Numbered from the stretch's first letter, positions 1 through 8,926 are shown. The stretch: 64,000 nucleotides of DNA from DATAUD01 sp036501665 (GCA_036501665.1 DASXZW010000023.1:1-64000), one strand, 5' to 3'. Translations and numbers: made by a program. Notes: generated by a model not told the origin, from the sequence alone.

Positions 1-54
1 CCGGGGCGATGCGGCCAGCGCTGATTTTAGCAGGTCGCAAATTTTTTGTCGCGG

Positions 55-125
55 CACAGTTATTCACCGTCGACTGCGGGGAGCTCTTCCTTCGGGCTCT
101 CCTTGCCACCGGATGAATAACTGTG
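55..125. repeat. 71-bp palindromic element
   Basis: A perfect 12-bp inverted repeat (CACAGTTATTCA at 55-66, complement at 114-125) encloses a second GC-rich imperfect stem around positions 77-102, so the whole segment can fold into one nested hairpin. It lies in the intergenic space beyond the 3' end of the SDR gene. It resembles REP-type or terminator-like palindromes. No second copy was noticed in this window. It has no T-run, so a simple intrinsic terminator is less likely. Confidence 0.55.
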
Positions 126-200
126 GAAACCGTATCAGGACGCAGAGGAAGGCAATTGAAAATCCGTGATATGGTTCACTCAGATTTTAAGATTTTAAAA

Positions 201-1097
201 TTAATTTGCCAATTCTCCGGCTTCTTCCATCCGTTTGATTTCGGCAGTGTAGCCCTGTCGAAACGTAGGATACCGCAAAGAGCAGCCCAGTTCCATGCGC
301 AATCGCCGATTGCTCACTTTTTTGTGGGTCGAGGCACGCTTGCGGGCTGCGCCGATTTCTTCGTCCACAAACGGCGGCATGTTTTTGCCCAATGTTTCGG
401 AGAGCCACCTGAAAAAATGAATTTGCGGCACTGGCTCGTCATCGACAACGTTGTAAATTTCCCCAGACCTGCCGCTCTTGAGCGCAGAAATGATCGCGGC
501 AACGGCGTCATCCCGATGAATCATGTTCAGAAGGCGCAAGCCCGCCCCGCTGATGCGCGCTTCGTCTTTCAAATATTGCAGGAATAAATGTCCCCGGCCG
601 GGGCCGTAAATTCCGGCAAGCCGCAGCAGGATGGCGGGAAATTTTTTGTCCTTGAAGGCTCTAAGAAGAGTTTGCTCAGTTTCCGCGAGCACGAGGCCTG
701 TTTCAGTGGTCGGTTGGGCTGGGCTGCTTTCTTTAACGAGCGAACCGTCCGTTTGGGAATAAACGCTGGTGCTGCCGACGTGGATATATTTTTGCGGCGG
801 CGATCCGGCCAGCCAATCAAGCAGGTTGTGCGTTCCATCCAAATAACTTTTCTGATACTCGTCAAGTCCCCCCTTGTTGGACGAAACTGCATTCACAACC
901 CAATCGAACGGTTTCGGCAATGCGTCAAGGTCGGCTCTCCGAGAAACATCCGCCGCCAACGGTTGAATCCCAAGTTCCTGCAACGCCGTTGACCTCTCCA
1001 AAGTTCGGTTGACCCCGAAAACGTCGTGTCCCGCCCGGGCCAATTCGCCCGCAAGCGGAAGTCCGACGTAGCCGCAGCCAACTATGAGAACTCGCAT
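201..1097 (-). CDS. Atypical SDR / NAD-dependent epimerase-like protein
   Basis: 298 residues. The N-terminus MRVLIVGCGYVGLPLAGELA is a Rossmann nucleotide-binding loop (GCGYVG) followed by a basic residue in GVNR, suggesting NAD(P) binding. A GSTSVY strand-end motif occurs near residue 110, as in extended SDRs, but the usual YxxxK catalytic pair is not visible: Lys is missing four residues after the Tyr. This matches the atypical SDR (YeeZ-like) group, whose substrates are mostly unknown. Substrate and pathway cannot be told. It is transcribed away from the PTS gene, with 86 bp between the two starts, so a divergent promoter region lies there. Confidence 0.75.
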   Translation of the reverse strand: MRVLIVGCGYVGLPLAGELARAGHDVFGVNRTLERSTALQELGIQPLAADVSRRADLDALPKPFDWVVNAVSSNKGGLDEYQKSYLDGTHNLLDWLAGSPPQKYIHVGSTSVYSQTDGSLVKESSPAQPTTETGLVLAETEQTLLRAFKDKKFPAILLRLAGIYGPGRGHLFLQYLKDEARISGAGLRLLNMIHRDDAVAAIISALKSGRSGEIYNVVDDEPVPQIHFFRWLSETLGKNMPPFVDEEIGAARKRASTHKKVSNRRLRMELGCSLRYPTFRQGYTAEIKRMEEAGELAN

Positions 1098-1183
1098 ATG
1101 CGGATTAAATCATCCAGTTCGCTTGATACCAAGTTTGAAAATCTTTGCTTGGATGATTTCACAAAACGACGATCATCTCGCGG

Positions 1184-3700
1184 GTGGCAACAGAGTTTTC
1201 TTTCAAGTTCCCTCTGCCAGCCGGTCTTCACGCGCGACCGGCAAGCGCATTCGCCCGCGCCGCGAAGCCGTTCGTTAGCGAGATCACCTTCATCAACGAC
1301 CGGACTGGAATGTGCGCCGACGCCAAAAGCGTTCTCGCCATGATCGGCATCAGCGCGTTGTCCGGCGATCCTTGCCGCCTCGTGATCGAAGGGACGGATG
1401 AACCGCGGGCGCGCGATGCCCTTTCCCGCTTTGTCGCCGAAATTCTTCCGCATGCTGATGATCCGCCGGCAAGTTCAACCAGCCCAATCAATGAAACAGG
1501 GCTTCCCCGTTGTTTGCATGATTCAGGCGCTGTCCTGTTTACAGCGAAATCGGCGGTTCCTGGAATTGGCGTTGGACGCATTGTGCGGATTGTTGACGAC
1601 TCGGCCGTTGACGAACGAAGCCCAGCGGCGACGCTCGATCCAACCCAGGAACGCGAGCGTCTTCTCAACGCGATGCAAGCGCTCGACGCCGCGTATGTTG
1701 CGCGAATAAAAAACGCCGCTGAAAAACTCGCGGTAAATCTGTTGCAGGCGCACCAGACCATGTCCAGCGATCCTGCCTTGAAAGACTGGATGCTGAAAGT
1801 CGTGAGCGACGGCAGCCACAGTGCCATTCAAGCAGTCGCTGCCGCGAGCGACCATTTTGCGGGCGTTTTCCTCGGTTCTGGAAGCGTGCTGTTGCGCGAG
1901 CGCGCGTTGGATGTGCGCGATGTCTGCCGCCAACTGATTCGGCAACTTCGCGGCGCAACCTCCGCGCCCGTCGCGGAATTGGCGCAGGATTCGGTTCTCA
2001 TTGCCGAAGGGCTGACGCCATCAGACCTGCTTGGGCTTGATCGCAAATTTCTGAAAGGACTCGCATTGTCAGGAGTCGGGGCTACGTCCCACACGGTGAT
2101 CCTGGCTCAATCCTTTGGAATTCCATGCGTCATTGACGTCGCGAATTTTTCCGCCGCCAACTGGGAAGGAAAAGAAGCCACCGTTGATGGAGAACTTGGC
2201 ATCGTGGCAGTCGATCTGACGCCAACCGCCCGAAGGTATTATGAAATGGAGCAATGGCGATTGGCGGCTCGAAAAGCCCGCGCGCAACAGCGGGCCGCGC
2301 TTCCCGGCCAGACAGCCGATGGCGCGCGACTGGAAATCGCCGCAAATATTTCAAGCCCGGACGAGGTCGCGTCAGCCATCGCGGCGGGCGCGGAGAGCGT
2401 CGGACTCTTTCGCACGGAAATGCTTTTCATGGATCGCAGTGAAGCGCCTCGAGAAGAGGAGCAAGTCGAGGCTTATTCCCGCGCCCTCCGCGCGGCGCAG
2501 GGACGTATGGTGATTATTCGGACCCTGGACATCGGCGGCGATAAACCTGTGGCGTGGCTGGAGTTGCCTTCGGAACAGAACCCAATGCTCGGGATCCGTG
2601 GCACAAGGCTTTATCCGCAAATCGAGTCGTGCTTCCGAACGCAACTTCGCGCTCTGCTCCGCGCCTCCGTTCACGGCCAATTGCGCGTGATGATTCCCAT
2701 GATCGCTCAACTCAGCGAAGCGCGCTGGGTCAGACGGATATTCAATGAGGAACGGACGAAGCTTGTTGAACAAGGAACTGTAGTGGCAGAGGTGCCCCTC
2801 GGTGCGATGATCGAAATCCCGTCCGCCGCATTTGAAATCGGCGCTTTGTGCCGCGAAATGGATTTTTTCAGCATCGGCTCCAACGACCTGATTCATTACT
2901 TCACAGCCACCGATCGTGGCGCATATACCTCGCTCGATAATCCGCTTGCTCCGGGATTTCTGCAATTGTTGACGAAAATCGTCGATCAAGCGCATGCCGC
3001 AAAACGCTGGGTCGGCCTCTGCGGCGACATCGGTGGCGATCCGCAATGCCTGCCTTTCTTCGTCGGGCTTGGCCTGGACGAGATCAGCGTTGCGATTCCA
3101 AAAATCGGAACCATCAAAAACCGTCTCGCGCCGCTGGTGAAGTCCCGCTGCGCGCAATTATTGAAGGAATCAGTAGACTGCCTTGATGCCGAGGAAGTCC
3201 GCGCATTGGTTAGTCAACGCGGCGTCGATCAACCGTCTCCGCTGCTTGTCGAAGAACTTGTGGTCTTTGATTCGCCTGCCTCAACAAAAGCAGAAGCGAT
3301 CAAGGCGCTTTGCGACAGGATTTTCGTCATCGGGCGGACCGAGAGACCGGGTCAAATCGAAAATGACACCTGGCTTCGGGAAGCGAACTATACACCGGAA
3401 GCTGCGCACGGCGTTGCAATTCCCCACTGCAAAACCCGCGATGTTGCCGCAAATTCTCTCTGTGTGCTCAAAGCGCAACAACCAATCCCATGGGGAAAAG
3501 AAGGCGCGATGGCGAATTTTGTCTTTCTGCTGGTCATCCGCGAATGCGTCGAAGCCGAAGAGCACCTAAGAATTATCTCCCATCTCGCGCGATTGGTTCT
3601 GAACAAATCGTTCCGGGAGAAACTTGCCGCCGTTCCGACCCCCGCCGCCCTGACAGAATTTCTCAACGAAAAAATCAAGTCGTCTGTTCCGCCAAATTGA
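1184..3700 (+). CDS. Fused HPr-enzyme I-EIIA phosphotransferase protein
   Basis: 838 residues from a GTG start. Domain order is visible. HPr is at about 1-90, with GLHARPA giving phospho-His16. Enzyme I spans about 122-680, with the swivel-domain His303 in ATSHTVILAQ, the PEP-binding motifs TLDIGGDKP and NPMLGIRGTR, and catalytic Cys613 in GLCGDIGGDP. A fructose/nitrogen-type EIIA sits at about 685-832, with His748 in HGVAIPHCKT. The protein would move phosphate from PEP through EI and HPr to EIIA in the cytoplasm. No EIIB/EIIC membrane permease lies nearby. The nearest family model is the FruB-like multiphosphoryl transfer protein, though the order here is HPr-EI-EIIA. Without a permease it may serve a distant transporter or act as a regulatory PTS. 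All three phosphorylatable His residues are present. Confidence 0.9.
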   Translation: MATEFSFKFPLPAGLHARPASAFARAAKPFVSEITFINDRTGMCADAKSVLAMIGISALSGDPCRLVIEGTDEPRARDALSRFVAEILPHADDPPASSTSPINETGLPRCLHDSGAVLFTAKSAVPGIGVGRIVRIVDDSAVDERSPAATLDPTQERERLLNAMQALDAAYVARIKNAAEKLAVNLLQAHQTMSSDPALKDWMLKVVSDGSHSAIQAVAAASDHFAGVFLGSGSVLLRERALDVRDVCRQLIRQLRGATSAPVAELAQDSVLIAEGLTPSDLLGLDRKFLKGLALSGVGATSHTVILAQSFGIPCVIDVANFSAANWEGKEATVDGELGIVAVDLTPTARRYYEMEQWRLAARKARAQQRAALPGQTADGARLEIAANISSPDEVASAIAAGAESVGLFRTEMLFMDRSEAPREEEQVEAYSRALRAAQGRMVIIRTLDIGGDKPVAWLELPSEQNPMLGIRGTRLYPQIESCFRTQLRALLRASVHGQLRVMIPMIAQLSEARWVRRIFNEERTKLVEQGTVVAEVPLGAMIEIPSAAFEIGALCREMDFFSIGSNDLIHYFTATDRGAYTSLDNPLAPGFLQLLTKIVDQAHAAKRWVGLCGDIGGDPQCLPFFVGLGLDEISVAIPKIGTIKNRLAPLVKSRCAQLLKESVDCLDAEEVRALVSQRGVDQPSPLLVEELVVFDSPASTKAEAIKALCDRIFVIGRTERPGQIENDTWLREANYTPEAAHGVAIPHCKTRDVAANSLCVLKAQQPIPWGKEGAMANFVFLLVIRECVEAEEHLRIISHLARLVLNKSFREKLAAVPTPAALTEFLNEKIKSSVPPN

Positions 3701-3728
3701 CGAACACCCTGGCAGGCAGGGCAGACGC

Positions 3729-3830
3729 ATCTAAACTTCGAGGTAGGGACGCCTCGCCGAGGCGTCCGCGGACGGTCCGGAGGCAGAACAGAGTAGGATG
3801 CACCGCTCGCGGATGCTGGGCCCTGCCCCA
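3729..3830. repeat. Dispersed palindromic repeat, copy 1
   Basis: A roughly 100-bp GC-rich element containing the perfect palindrome GGACGCCTCGCCGAGGCGTCC (3748-3768) next to an imperfect second arm. Read on the minus strand, it aligns along most of its length with the element at 36824-36922, sharing CAGCATCCGCGAGCGGTGCAT, CTCTGTTCTG and CCCTACCTCGAAGTT. A rearranged third copy is at 55441-55516. It sits between the convergent PTS and pseudopilin genes. It resembles a REP/BIME-type non-autonomous element. No associated transposase is visible. Confidence 0.7.
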
Positions 3831-3849
3831 ATGAATTTGCTTCCGCCGG

Positions 3850-4659
3850 CTACCACAGTTCCGGGTGTGGCTGATGATCATTGTTCCAATAAATAGCGGT
3901 GTTGGTCGGATTGAACAAATCGCTGATCCTGATGGCCTTCACATGCCCGTCGCAGAAGAGCACGTTGAAATTCTGCCCGTGTTGTGGGGGAACTTGCTCC
4001 ACGTCGGTAGTCAATGTTCCCGCACTCACCGTTCCCAATCCGGTATTCATATAATCCTCGCCCTCGTTGATGGAATGGACACCGCCCGTGGTTCGGATCC
4101 TGGCGTCGCTTATGGCAAACATTTCGCTCGGCACTTTGACTGCGGATTCGGAAATGGGTTTATATTCACGAACGCCGTTAATGGTATCATAATTCACCCA
4201 ACCCAAACCGAGGACAAGGTCAGGATCGTCAACAGTACCCGCACCATCGTAATTATAGGCGTAACTACCGTCATATCCGCCAGACGTTGTTAAGGTGGTC
4301 GCAAGCACTCCCAGGTACGCTGGGCACTGACAATTGCGATTGGTCCAACTGTGGGGATTGTAGGCGGGGTCATAAATGTGCAGAGCGTCCTCCCAATGGA
4401 AAAATTTGTCCGATCCCTCGCCTCCAATAGTAGCAACCCAAAACGGGTATGCATGATTGTCGCCCACATACATATTCAAGGCGATTCCCATTTGCCGCTC
4501 GTTATTCATGCAGGCAACCGCAAGCGCACGCGCCTTGGCGCCGTTCAAAGCCGGAAGCAGCATACCTGCCAAAATGGCGATGACCGCGATAACGACCAAA
4601 AGTTCGACCAATGTAAAGGCGAGAAACCTGAAGCCCAAGTTGAGCAAGGAGGTTTTCAC
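3850..4659 (-). CDS. Prepilin-type leader protein (pseudopilin-like, H-X9-DG type)
   Basis: Starting at the in-frame GTG at 4659, 269 residues begin with a short basic leader followed by FTLVELLVVIAVIAILAGML, the hydrophobic helix of type IV pilin/type II secretion pseudopilins. The residue before the Phe is Ala, not the usual Gly. The C-terminus has VLFCDGHVKAI, the H/DG signature of the DUF1559-like family abundant in Verrucomicrobia and Planctomycetes. The body is exported and of unknown role. An ATG at 4857 would add 66 residues before the leader, which is unlike the family, so the GTG is preferred. No strong ribosome-binding site supports either start. Confidence 0.75.
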   Translation of the reverse strand: MKTSLLNLGFRFLAFTLVELLVVIAVIAILAGMLLPALNGAKARALAVACMNNERQMGIALNMYVGDNHAYPFWVATIGGEGSDKFFHWEDALHIYDPAYNPHSWTNRNCQCPAYLGVLATTLTTSGGYDGSYAYNYDGAGTVDDPDLVLGLGWVNYDTINGVREYKPISESAVKVPSEMFAISDARIRTTGGVHSINEGEDYMNTGLGTVSAGTLTTDVEQVPPQHGQNFNVLFCDGHVKAIRISDLFNPTNTAIYWNNDHQPHPELW

Positions 4660-5254
4660 ATAAATCTTAAGGTTCCCGTGCTCGCCCAAACTGTGCAGAA
4701 ACAGGCCTGCTGCGTCAAGAAAATCCAACAGGCAAAACAGGGCGGACGAATCTTGCGAGTCCGAGTATGATGTGGAAAATTGCCAAGGTCTGATGGGGCG
4801 TTCTTTGAAAGACCGGCAACAATTGCCGTCCTCCAATTGGGATACGAGCTGAATCACCCAATCAAGGTTGACTCCACTTGGTCATCTTATCCGATAGAAT
4901 GAAAAATATGTTGTAACTAATTATAATGAAAAAGCTTACACATTTTCTTTACCAGCTTGGCGGCTGTGTTCAATCAAGCCTAATCAAAGCTAATCAAAGT
5001 AAAATCATGGGCCTTCCCCGATTTGATGGACAGTGCGATAAGGCCAGGAATTTTCATCTATCGGAATTTCTCGCAATAGGCAGCGGAAGTGAAGATCCGT
5101 GGGACGATTCACTCTGACCGAACGTCATTGAATATCGTTGGGGCCCGGACTAACATGCGACCGTGCAAAATGTCGCCGCAATCAAATCGCCGGCCTGTTT
5201 CCTTGAAAGAACTGGGGCTGCTTCTGAATAATTCATAGCCCCTGAAAATTTCGT
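4660..5254. other. Intergenic region before aroG
   Basis: AT-rich leader region shared by the pseudopilin (minus) and DAHP synthase (plus). Short repeats of the type CTAATCAAAG occur near 4980-5000. Small open frames here lack any recognisable protein features. No hairpin resembling a trp/phe-type attenuator was seen. Confidence 0.4.
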
Positions 5255-6310
5255 ATGTCCCCAACTCAAGATATTCACGTCAAACAAATTGTCCGGCTTT
5301 CGTCCCCCCGGGCGATCAAGGCTGATCTCCCGGCAACGGAGACTTCCAATGCCACAGTCGTCGCCGGGCGCGAGACCATTCAACGAATTCTCGGACAGGA
5401 AGACCCGCGCCTGCTGGTGGTCATCGGGCCATGCTCGATTCATGACACGAAGGGCGCACTGGACTATGCGACGCGTCTGGCCAAATTGCGCCAGGAATAC
5501 CGCGACACGATGGAAATCGTCATGCGCGTTTATTTTGAGAAACCGCGCACGACCATCGGCTGGAAAGGGTTGATCAACGATCCGCATCTCAACAATACGC
5601 ACGACATCGAGACCGGTCTCAGGATTGCCCGCAAACTTTTGCTGGAAATCACCGAAATGGGTTTGCCGACAGCGACCGAATTCCTTGACCCAATTATTCC
5701 GCAATACATCGCTGATCTTGTCAGTTGGGCGGCCATCGGCGCGCGAACAACGGAATCCCAGACGCATCGCGAAATGGCCAGCGGCCTTTCCATGCCGGTG
5801 GGATTCAAGAACGCGACAGACGGCAGTTTTCAAATCGCCATCGACGCGATGGGCGCGGCGCGAAATCCGCATAGTTTCATCGGCATCGACCAGGACGGGG
5901 CAACGAGCATCGTGCGAACGACCGGCGGCGCGGTGGGCCACGTCGTCTTGCGCGGCGGACGTCTTCGCGCCAATTACGACGCCGCCAGCATTGGCGAAGC
6001 GGAGGCGGCACTGGCCAAACACGGCTTGCCGCGCGTCCTCATGGTCGATTGCAGCCACGCCAATTCTGGCAAGCTGCCTGCGCGACAGGAGGAAGTATGG
6101 CGCAGCGTTATCGAGCAACGAATTGCCGGCACGCGGTCATTGATTGGCCTGATGGTGGAGAGTTTCATCGAGGACGGTTCTCAGCCGTTTCCGAAAAACC
6201 CCGCTGAACTTCGCTACGGACTTTCCATCACTGACGGTTGCATCGGCTGGGACACCACGGCGCGAATGTTGGAGTGGGCGAACCGAACATTGTCAGTGGC
6301 CAAATCCTAA
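5255..6310 (+). CDS. aroG: 3-deoxy-7-phosphoheptulonate (DAHP) synthase, class I
   Basis: 351 residues, the usual length for the AroF/G/H family. It catalyses PEP plus erythrose 4-phosphate to DAHP, the first step of the shikimate pathway, in the cytoplasm. Visible signatures are IGPCSIHD (residues 57-64, metal-ligand Cys), FEKPRTTIGWKGLINDP (94-110, PEP/E4P binding), and the late VDCSHANSGK segment carrying the metal-binding His. Which aromatic amino acid inhibits it cannot be read from sequence. It appears to be a single-gene unit, with no other shikimate gene beside it. Confidence 0.93.
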   Translation: MSPTQDIHVKQIVRLSSPRAIKADLPATETSNATVVAGRETIQRILGQEDPRLLVVIGPCSIHDTKGALDYATRLAKLRQEYRDTMEIVMRVYFEKPRTTIGWKGLINDPHLNNTHDIETGLRIARKLLLEITEMGLPTATEFLDPIIPQYIADLVSWAAIGARTTESQTHREMASGLSMPVGFKNATDGSFQIAIDAMGAARNPHSFIGIDQDGATSIVRTTGGAVGHVVLRGGRLRANYDAASIGEAEAALAKHGLPRVLMVDCSHANSGKLPARQEEVWRSVIEQRIAGTRSLIGLMVESFIEDGSQPFPKNPAELRYGLSITDGCIGWDTTARMLEWANRTLSVAKS

Positions 6311-6366
6311 CCGTTCGACATCAGTCGGCTTGATTTCACCCGCAACCTTGATATTTTTGTAAATAG

Positions 6367-6594
6367 ATGATCGCTGATATTCGTCATCATTTGCAGAGTG
6401 GCCCGTTTGAGCCTTTCTCAATTGTTACCAGCAGCGGCGATCGTTATCGCATTGCGAGCCCCGATCACGCTGGTATCCATCCGCGCGGCAGCCGCGTTGT
6501 CGTTTGGTTCGATGACGATAGCAGCGTCACCGTTTCCGGTTTGCACATCGTCGCGATTGAAAAAGAGACCGCAAAAAAGAAAAAAGCGGCCTGA
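6367..6594 (+). CDS. Small conserved-type hypothetical protein
   Basis: 75 residues. It has a compact fold-like pattern (FEPFSIVTSSGDRYRI, then RGSRVVVWFDDDSSVTVSGL) suggestive of a small beta-barrel, and ends in a Lys-rich tail (KETAKKKKAA). No catalytic motif is seen. It lies between aroG and the toxin-antitoxin pair. Similar short proteins occur in this phylum by my recollection, but I assign no function. Confidence 0.55.
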   Translation: MIADIRHHLQSGPFEPFSIVTSSGDRYRIASPDHAGIHPRGSRVVVWFDDDSSVTVSGLHIVAIEKETAKKKKAA

Positions 6595-6652
6595 CGCGGC
6601 GAAGTTGCCCCACATCTCTCTCACTCCGGTGGCGCAGCCATGTCAAACTATC

Positions 6653-6681
6653 TTGCATTGTAGCTACAATCGGGCTACATT
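6653..6681 (+). promoter_or_regulatory. Promoter and operator of dinJ-yafQ
   Basis: A -35-like TTGCAT (6653-6658) and -10-like TACATT (6676-6681) are spaced by 17 bp. The perfect 14-bp palindrome ATTGTAGCTACAAT (6657-6670) overlaps the -35 and the spacer. Antitoxins of the DinJ/RelB type autorepress by binding such palindromes. A start site about 7 bp after the -10 would fall at the antitoxin ATG (6689), implying a leaderless or nearly leaderless mRNA. Confidence 0.6.
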
Positions 6682-6688
6682 TGATCCC

Positions 6689-6949
6689 ATGAACAAGACG
6701 GCAACCATTCGCGCGCGGATCGAGCCGCGTTTGAAGAATGAAGTTGAGGAAATTCTCGCGGATCTCGGTTTGACGGCATCCGAGACGGTGCATTTGCTTT
6801 ACCGGCAGATTAAGTTGCGACGCGGCCTGCCGTTTGATGTGCGAATTCCCAACGAACTCACTGTGCGAACGCTCAACGCGAGCAAGGCTGGCCGGGGTGT
6901 GAAGCATTTTAAATCGAAACAGGAACTTCATGCCGACCTCGGATTGTGA
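6689..6949 (+). CDS. dinJ: DinJ/RelB-family antitoxin
   Basis: 86 residues. The N-terminus MNKTATIRARIEPRLKNEVE forms the beta strand and first helix of a ribbon-helix-helix DNA-binding fold, followed by LGLTASETVHLLYRQIKLRRG, typical of DinJ. The C-terminal part would wrap the toxin. Its stop overlaps the toxin's GTG start (GTGA), so the pair is translationally coupled. The ATG at 6689 was chosen because it matches the RHH start. The open frame continues upstream without homologous content. Confidence 0.88.
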   Translation: MNKTATIRARIEPRLKNEVEEILADLGLTASETVHLLYRQIKLRRGLPFDVRIPNELTVRTLNASKAGRGVKHFKSKQELHADLGL

Positions 6950-7221
6950 GGACATTCAGCCGCACAACGCAGTTCAAAAAAGACGTCAAGCTCGCAGGTA
7001 AACGAGGCAAAGATTTGGAAAAGCTTAAGGTCGTGCTCGATTTGTTAATCAATGGCGGTGAACTGCCGGCACGATACAGAGATCATCCGTTGCGCGGAAA
7101 CTTTGTCGGCAGTCGGGATTGCCACATTGAACCTGACTGGCTGCTGATTGATACACTGGCAGAAAAAGGCAACCACGTTCGATTTGAGCGCACTGGCAGC
7201 CACAGCGACCTGTTTAGTTAG
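6946..7221 (+). CDS. yafQ: YafQ-family mRNA endoribonuclease toxin
   Basis: 91 residues from GTG. It is a RelE-superfamily ribosome-dependent mRNA interferase. The YafQ active-site residues are all visible: the His in YRDHPLRG, the His and Asp in DCHIEPDWLLID, and the late His in RTGSHSDLF. The intact catalytic set suggests an active toxin. Its partner is the overlapping upstream antitoxin. It has the usual family length, and there is no frameshift. Confidence 0.9.
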   Translation: MRTFSRTTQFKKDVKLAGKRGKDLEKLKVVLDLLINGGELPARYRDHPLRGNFVGSRDCHIEPDWLLIDTLAEKGNHVRFERTGSHSDLFS

Positions 7222-7414
7222 CAACCTGAATATCGAAGGCGGCCTGTCAGTTTTCTTTGCAACCGAAACGATGGAAATGAGGAAGTCGCGTTATCGCTTA
7301 AGCATTGCGCAGGAAGCGCGTTCAATGACGAGCCGGAAAGCGGGGGATTGCCAAAACTCATAAAAATGTTAGGTTGGTTGCAACCCGGACGATAAGTTGG
7401 TGTTAATCCTAAAA

Positions 7415-7732
7415 ATGACTATGAAAAAACTATTGGTAGCGCTTGTCGCGACGGCATTTGTCGCATTTGTATCCACCACGGTCCGCGCGGCGGAGGAAGT
7501 TGTCCTCAAAGGCAAGGCCCTTTGCGCAAAGTGCGAATTGCATGAATCGCCCAAGTGCCAGACCGTAATCAAGACTGAAGACGGCACGCTCTATTACACG
7601 AAGGAAAACGACGTCGCCAAGGAATTCCACAAGAACATCTGCCAGGCGCCCGCGAAAGTCGTCGCCAAAGGCACTGTCAAGGAGAAGGATGGAAAGAAAT
7701 ACATCACCTTGACGAAGATCGACGTGGAATAA
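7415..7732 (+). CDS. Small exported cysteine-containing protein
   Basis: 105 residues from the ATG at 7415; a second ATG at 7421 is equally possible, and in-frame TTG/GTG codons lie upstream. A clear Sec signal peptide (MKKLLVALVATAFVAFVS ... VRA) is followed by a short domain with ALCAKCELHESPKCQ and a later Cys in NICQAP. The CxxC and following Cys residues could bind metal. The end, VVAKGTVKEKDGKKYITLTK, looks like a beta hairpin of an OB-like domain. It resembles small periplasmic DUF6370-type proteins from Planctomycetes/Verrucomicrobia (recollection, not verified). Function unknown. Confidence 0.7.
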   Translation: MTMKKLLVALVATAFVAFVSTTVRAAEEVVLKGKALCAKCELHESPKCQTVIKTEDGTLYYTKENDVAKEFHKNICQAPAKVVAKGTVKEKDGKKYITLTKIDVE

Positions 7733-7753
7733 CTTATTCTTGACATCCCTCTC

Positions 7754-8926
7754 GTGACTTTTCGCGCGCTTATTGCAATGGCGAAGGCCGAGGGGGCCAG
7801 TGATCTGCATCTTGAGCCGGGATTGCCGCCGACGTTGCGCGTCCGCGGCAATCTCCGCCCAGCCGGCGAACCGGTCGCCGGCGCGATGACCCAGGAATGG
7901 GCGCGCGAAATTATTGCCTCCGAAGAGTGGCCGCAATTTGAACTGCGCCGCTCTGTGGATTTCTCACGGAAAATGGAAGGCGCGCGCTGTCGCTTTAACG
8001 TTTTTTACACTTCGCGCGGAGTAGGTTTCGCAGTCCGCCTTTTGCCCGCTTCATCGCCGACCATCGAGGCGTTGAACCTTCTCCCGGACCTGAAAAATCT
8101 TGTCAAACATTCCACCGGTTTGGTTCTTATCAGCGGGCCGACCGGTTGCGGAAAATCGACGACACTGGCTTCCCTGATTCAAACGATCAATTTAGCCGAA
8201 GCCCGGCACATCGTCACGATTGAGAATCCCATCGAGTTCACGTTTCGGCCCCAGCGTTCGTTCATACGCCAGCGCGAAGTCGGGCGTGACACTCCTAGTT
8301 TCGAGCAGGCCCTTTTGGACAGCCTCCGCGAAGACCCGGATGTTCTGATGGTCGGCGAAATGCGCGATCCTGAGACGATGCGGCTCACGCTCACCGCCGC
8401 GGAAACCGGTCATCTCGTTTTGGCGACGGTCCATTCCTCGAATTGCGCCGAGGCGTTGCAACGCGTCGTCGGGGCTTTTCCCGCTGAAATTCAAAACAAC
8501 GTCGCTGCGCAATTGGCAGATTGTCTCATTGGGGTGGTGTCGCAACGGCTCCAGTTTCGACCGACCTTGAACATTTGCATCCCCGAATGCGAAATCCTGA
8601 TGGCGACGCTGCCGATCAGGAATTTCATCCGCACCCGTGAGTTTTTCAAAATCATGACGTCGCTCGAAACCGGCGCTGAGTTCGGGATGTGGACTTTTCA
8701 AAGGTACCGATCCTGGATCGATAAACGCGCCAATTTCAATTACGCCGCGCGCGACGTGGAAGTTGAAGAAGACGAGGCAGTGGCAACAAAAACCCCCGTG
8801 TCCGTCCCCACGCCGAATTCCCCAGTTGCAGCCTCTCCAGTGCAACGACCAGCCTCAACCGGTTCAAGCCGCATCGAAATCGAGCCCACAGAAATATTCG
8901 AACGAATCCTGAAACGTCCTTCCTAA
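7754..8926 (+). CDS. PilT/PilU-type type IV pilus retraction ATPase
   Basis: 390 residues from GTG. Signatures of secretion NTPases of the PilT class occur in order: SDLHLEPGLPPTLRVRGNLR (N-terminal PAS-like domain), Walker A GPTGCGKSTT (128-137), Asp box TIENPIEF, Walker B REDPDVLMVGEMRDPETM, and His box GHLVLATVHSSN. These enzymes power pilus retraction or related export on the cytoplasmic face of the inner membrane. The last 60 residues form a Pro/Thr/Ser-rich tail instead of a standard PilT end. No other pil gene is adjacent, but two pilin-leader proteins are encoded elsewhere in the window. Confidence 0.88.
   Translation: MTFRALIAMAKAEGASDLHLEPGLPPTLRVRGNLRPAGEPVAGAMTQEWAREIIASEEWPQFELRRSVDFSRKMEGARCRFNVFYTSRGVGFAVRLLPASSPTIEALNLLPDLKNLVKHSTGLVLISGPTGCGKSTTLASLIQTINLAEARHIVTIENPIEFTFRPQRSFIRQREVGRDTPSFEQALLDSLREDPDVLMVGEMRDPETMRLTLTAAETGHLVLATVHSSNCAEALQRVVGAFPAEIQNNVAAQLADCLIGVVSQRLQFRPTLNICIPECEILMATLPIRNFIRTREFFKIMTSLETGAEFGMWTFQRYRSWIDKRANFNYAARDVEVEEDEAVATKTPVSVPTPNSPVAASPVQRPASTGSSRIEIEPTEIFERILKRPS

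Noticed and set aside
4926..5117. 63-codon open frame before aroG
   Set aside because: No homologous features, low-complexity repeats of CTAATCAAAG, and no ribosome-binding site.
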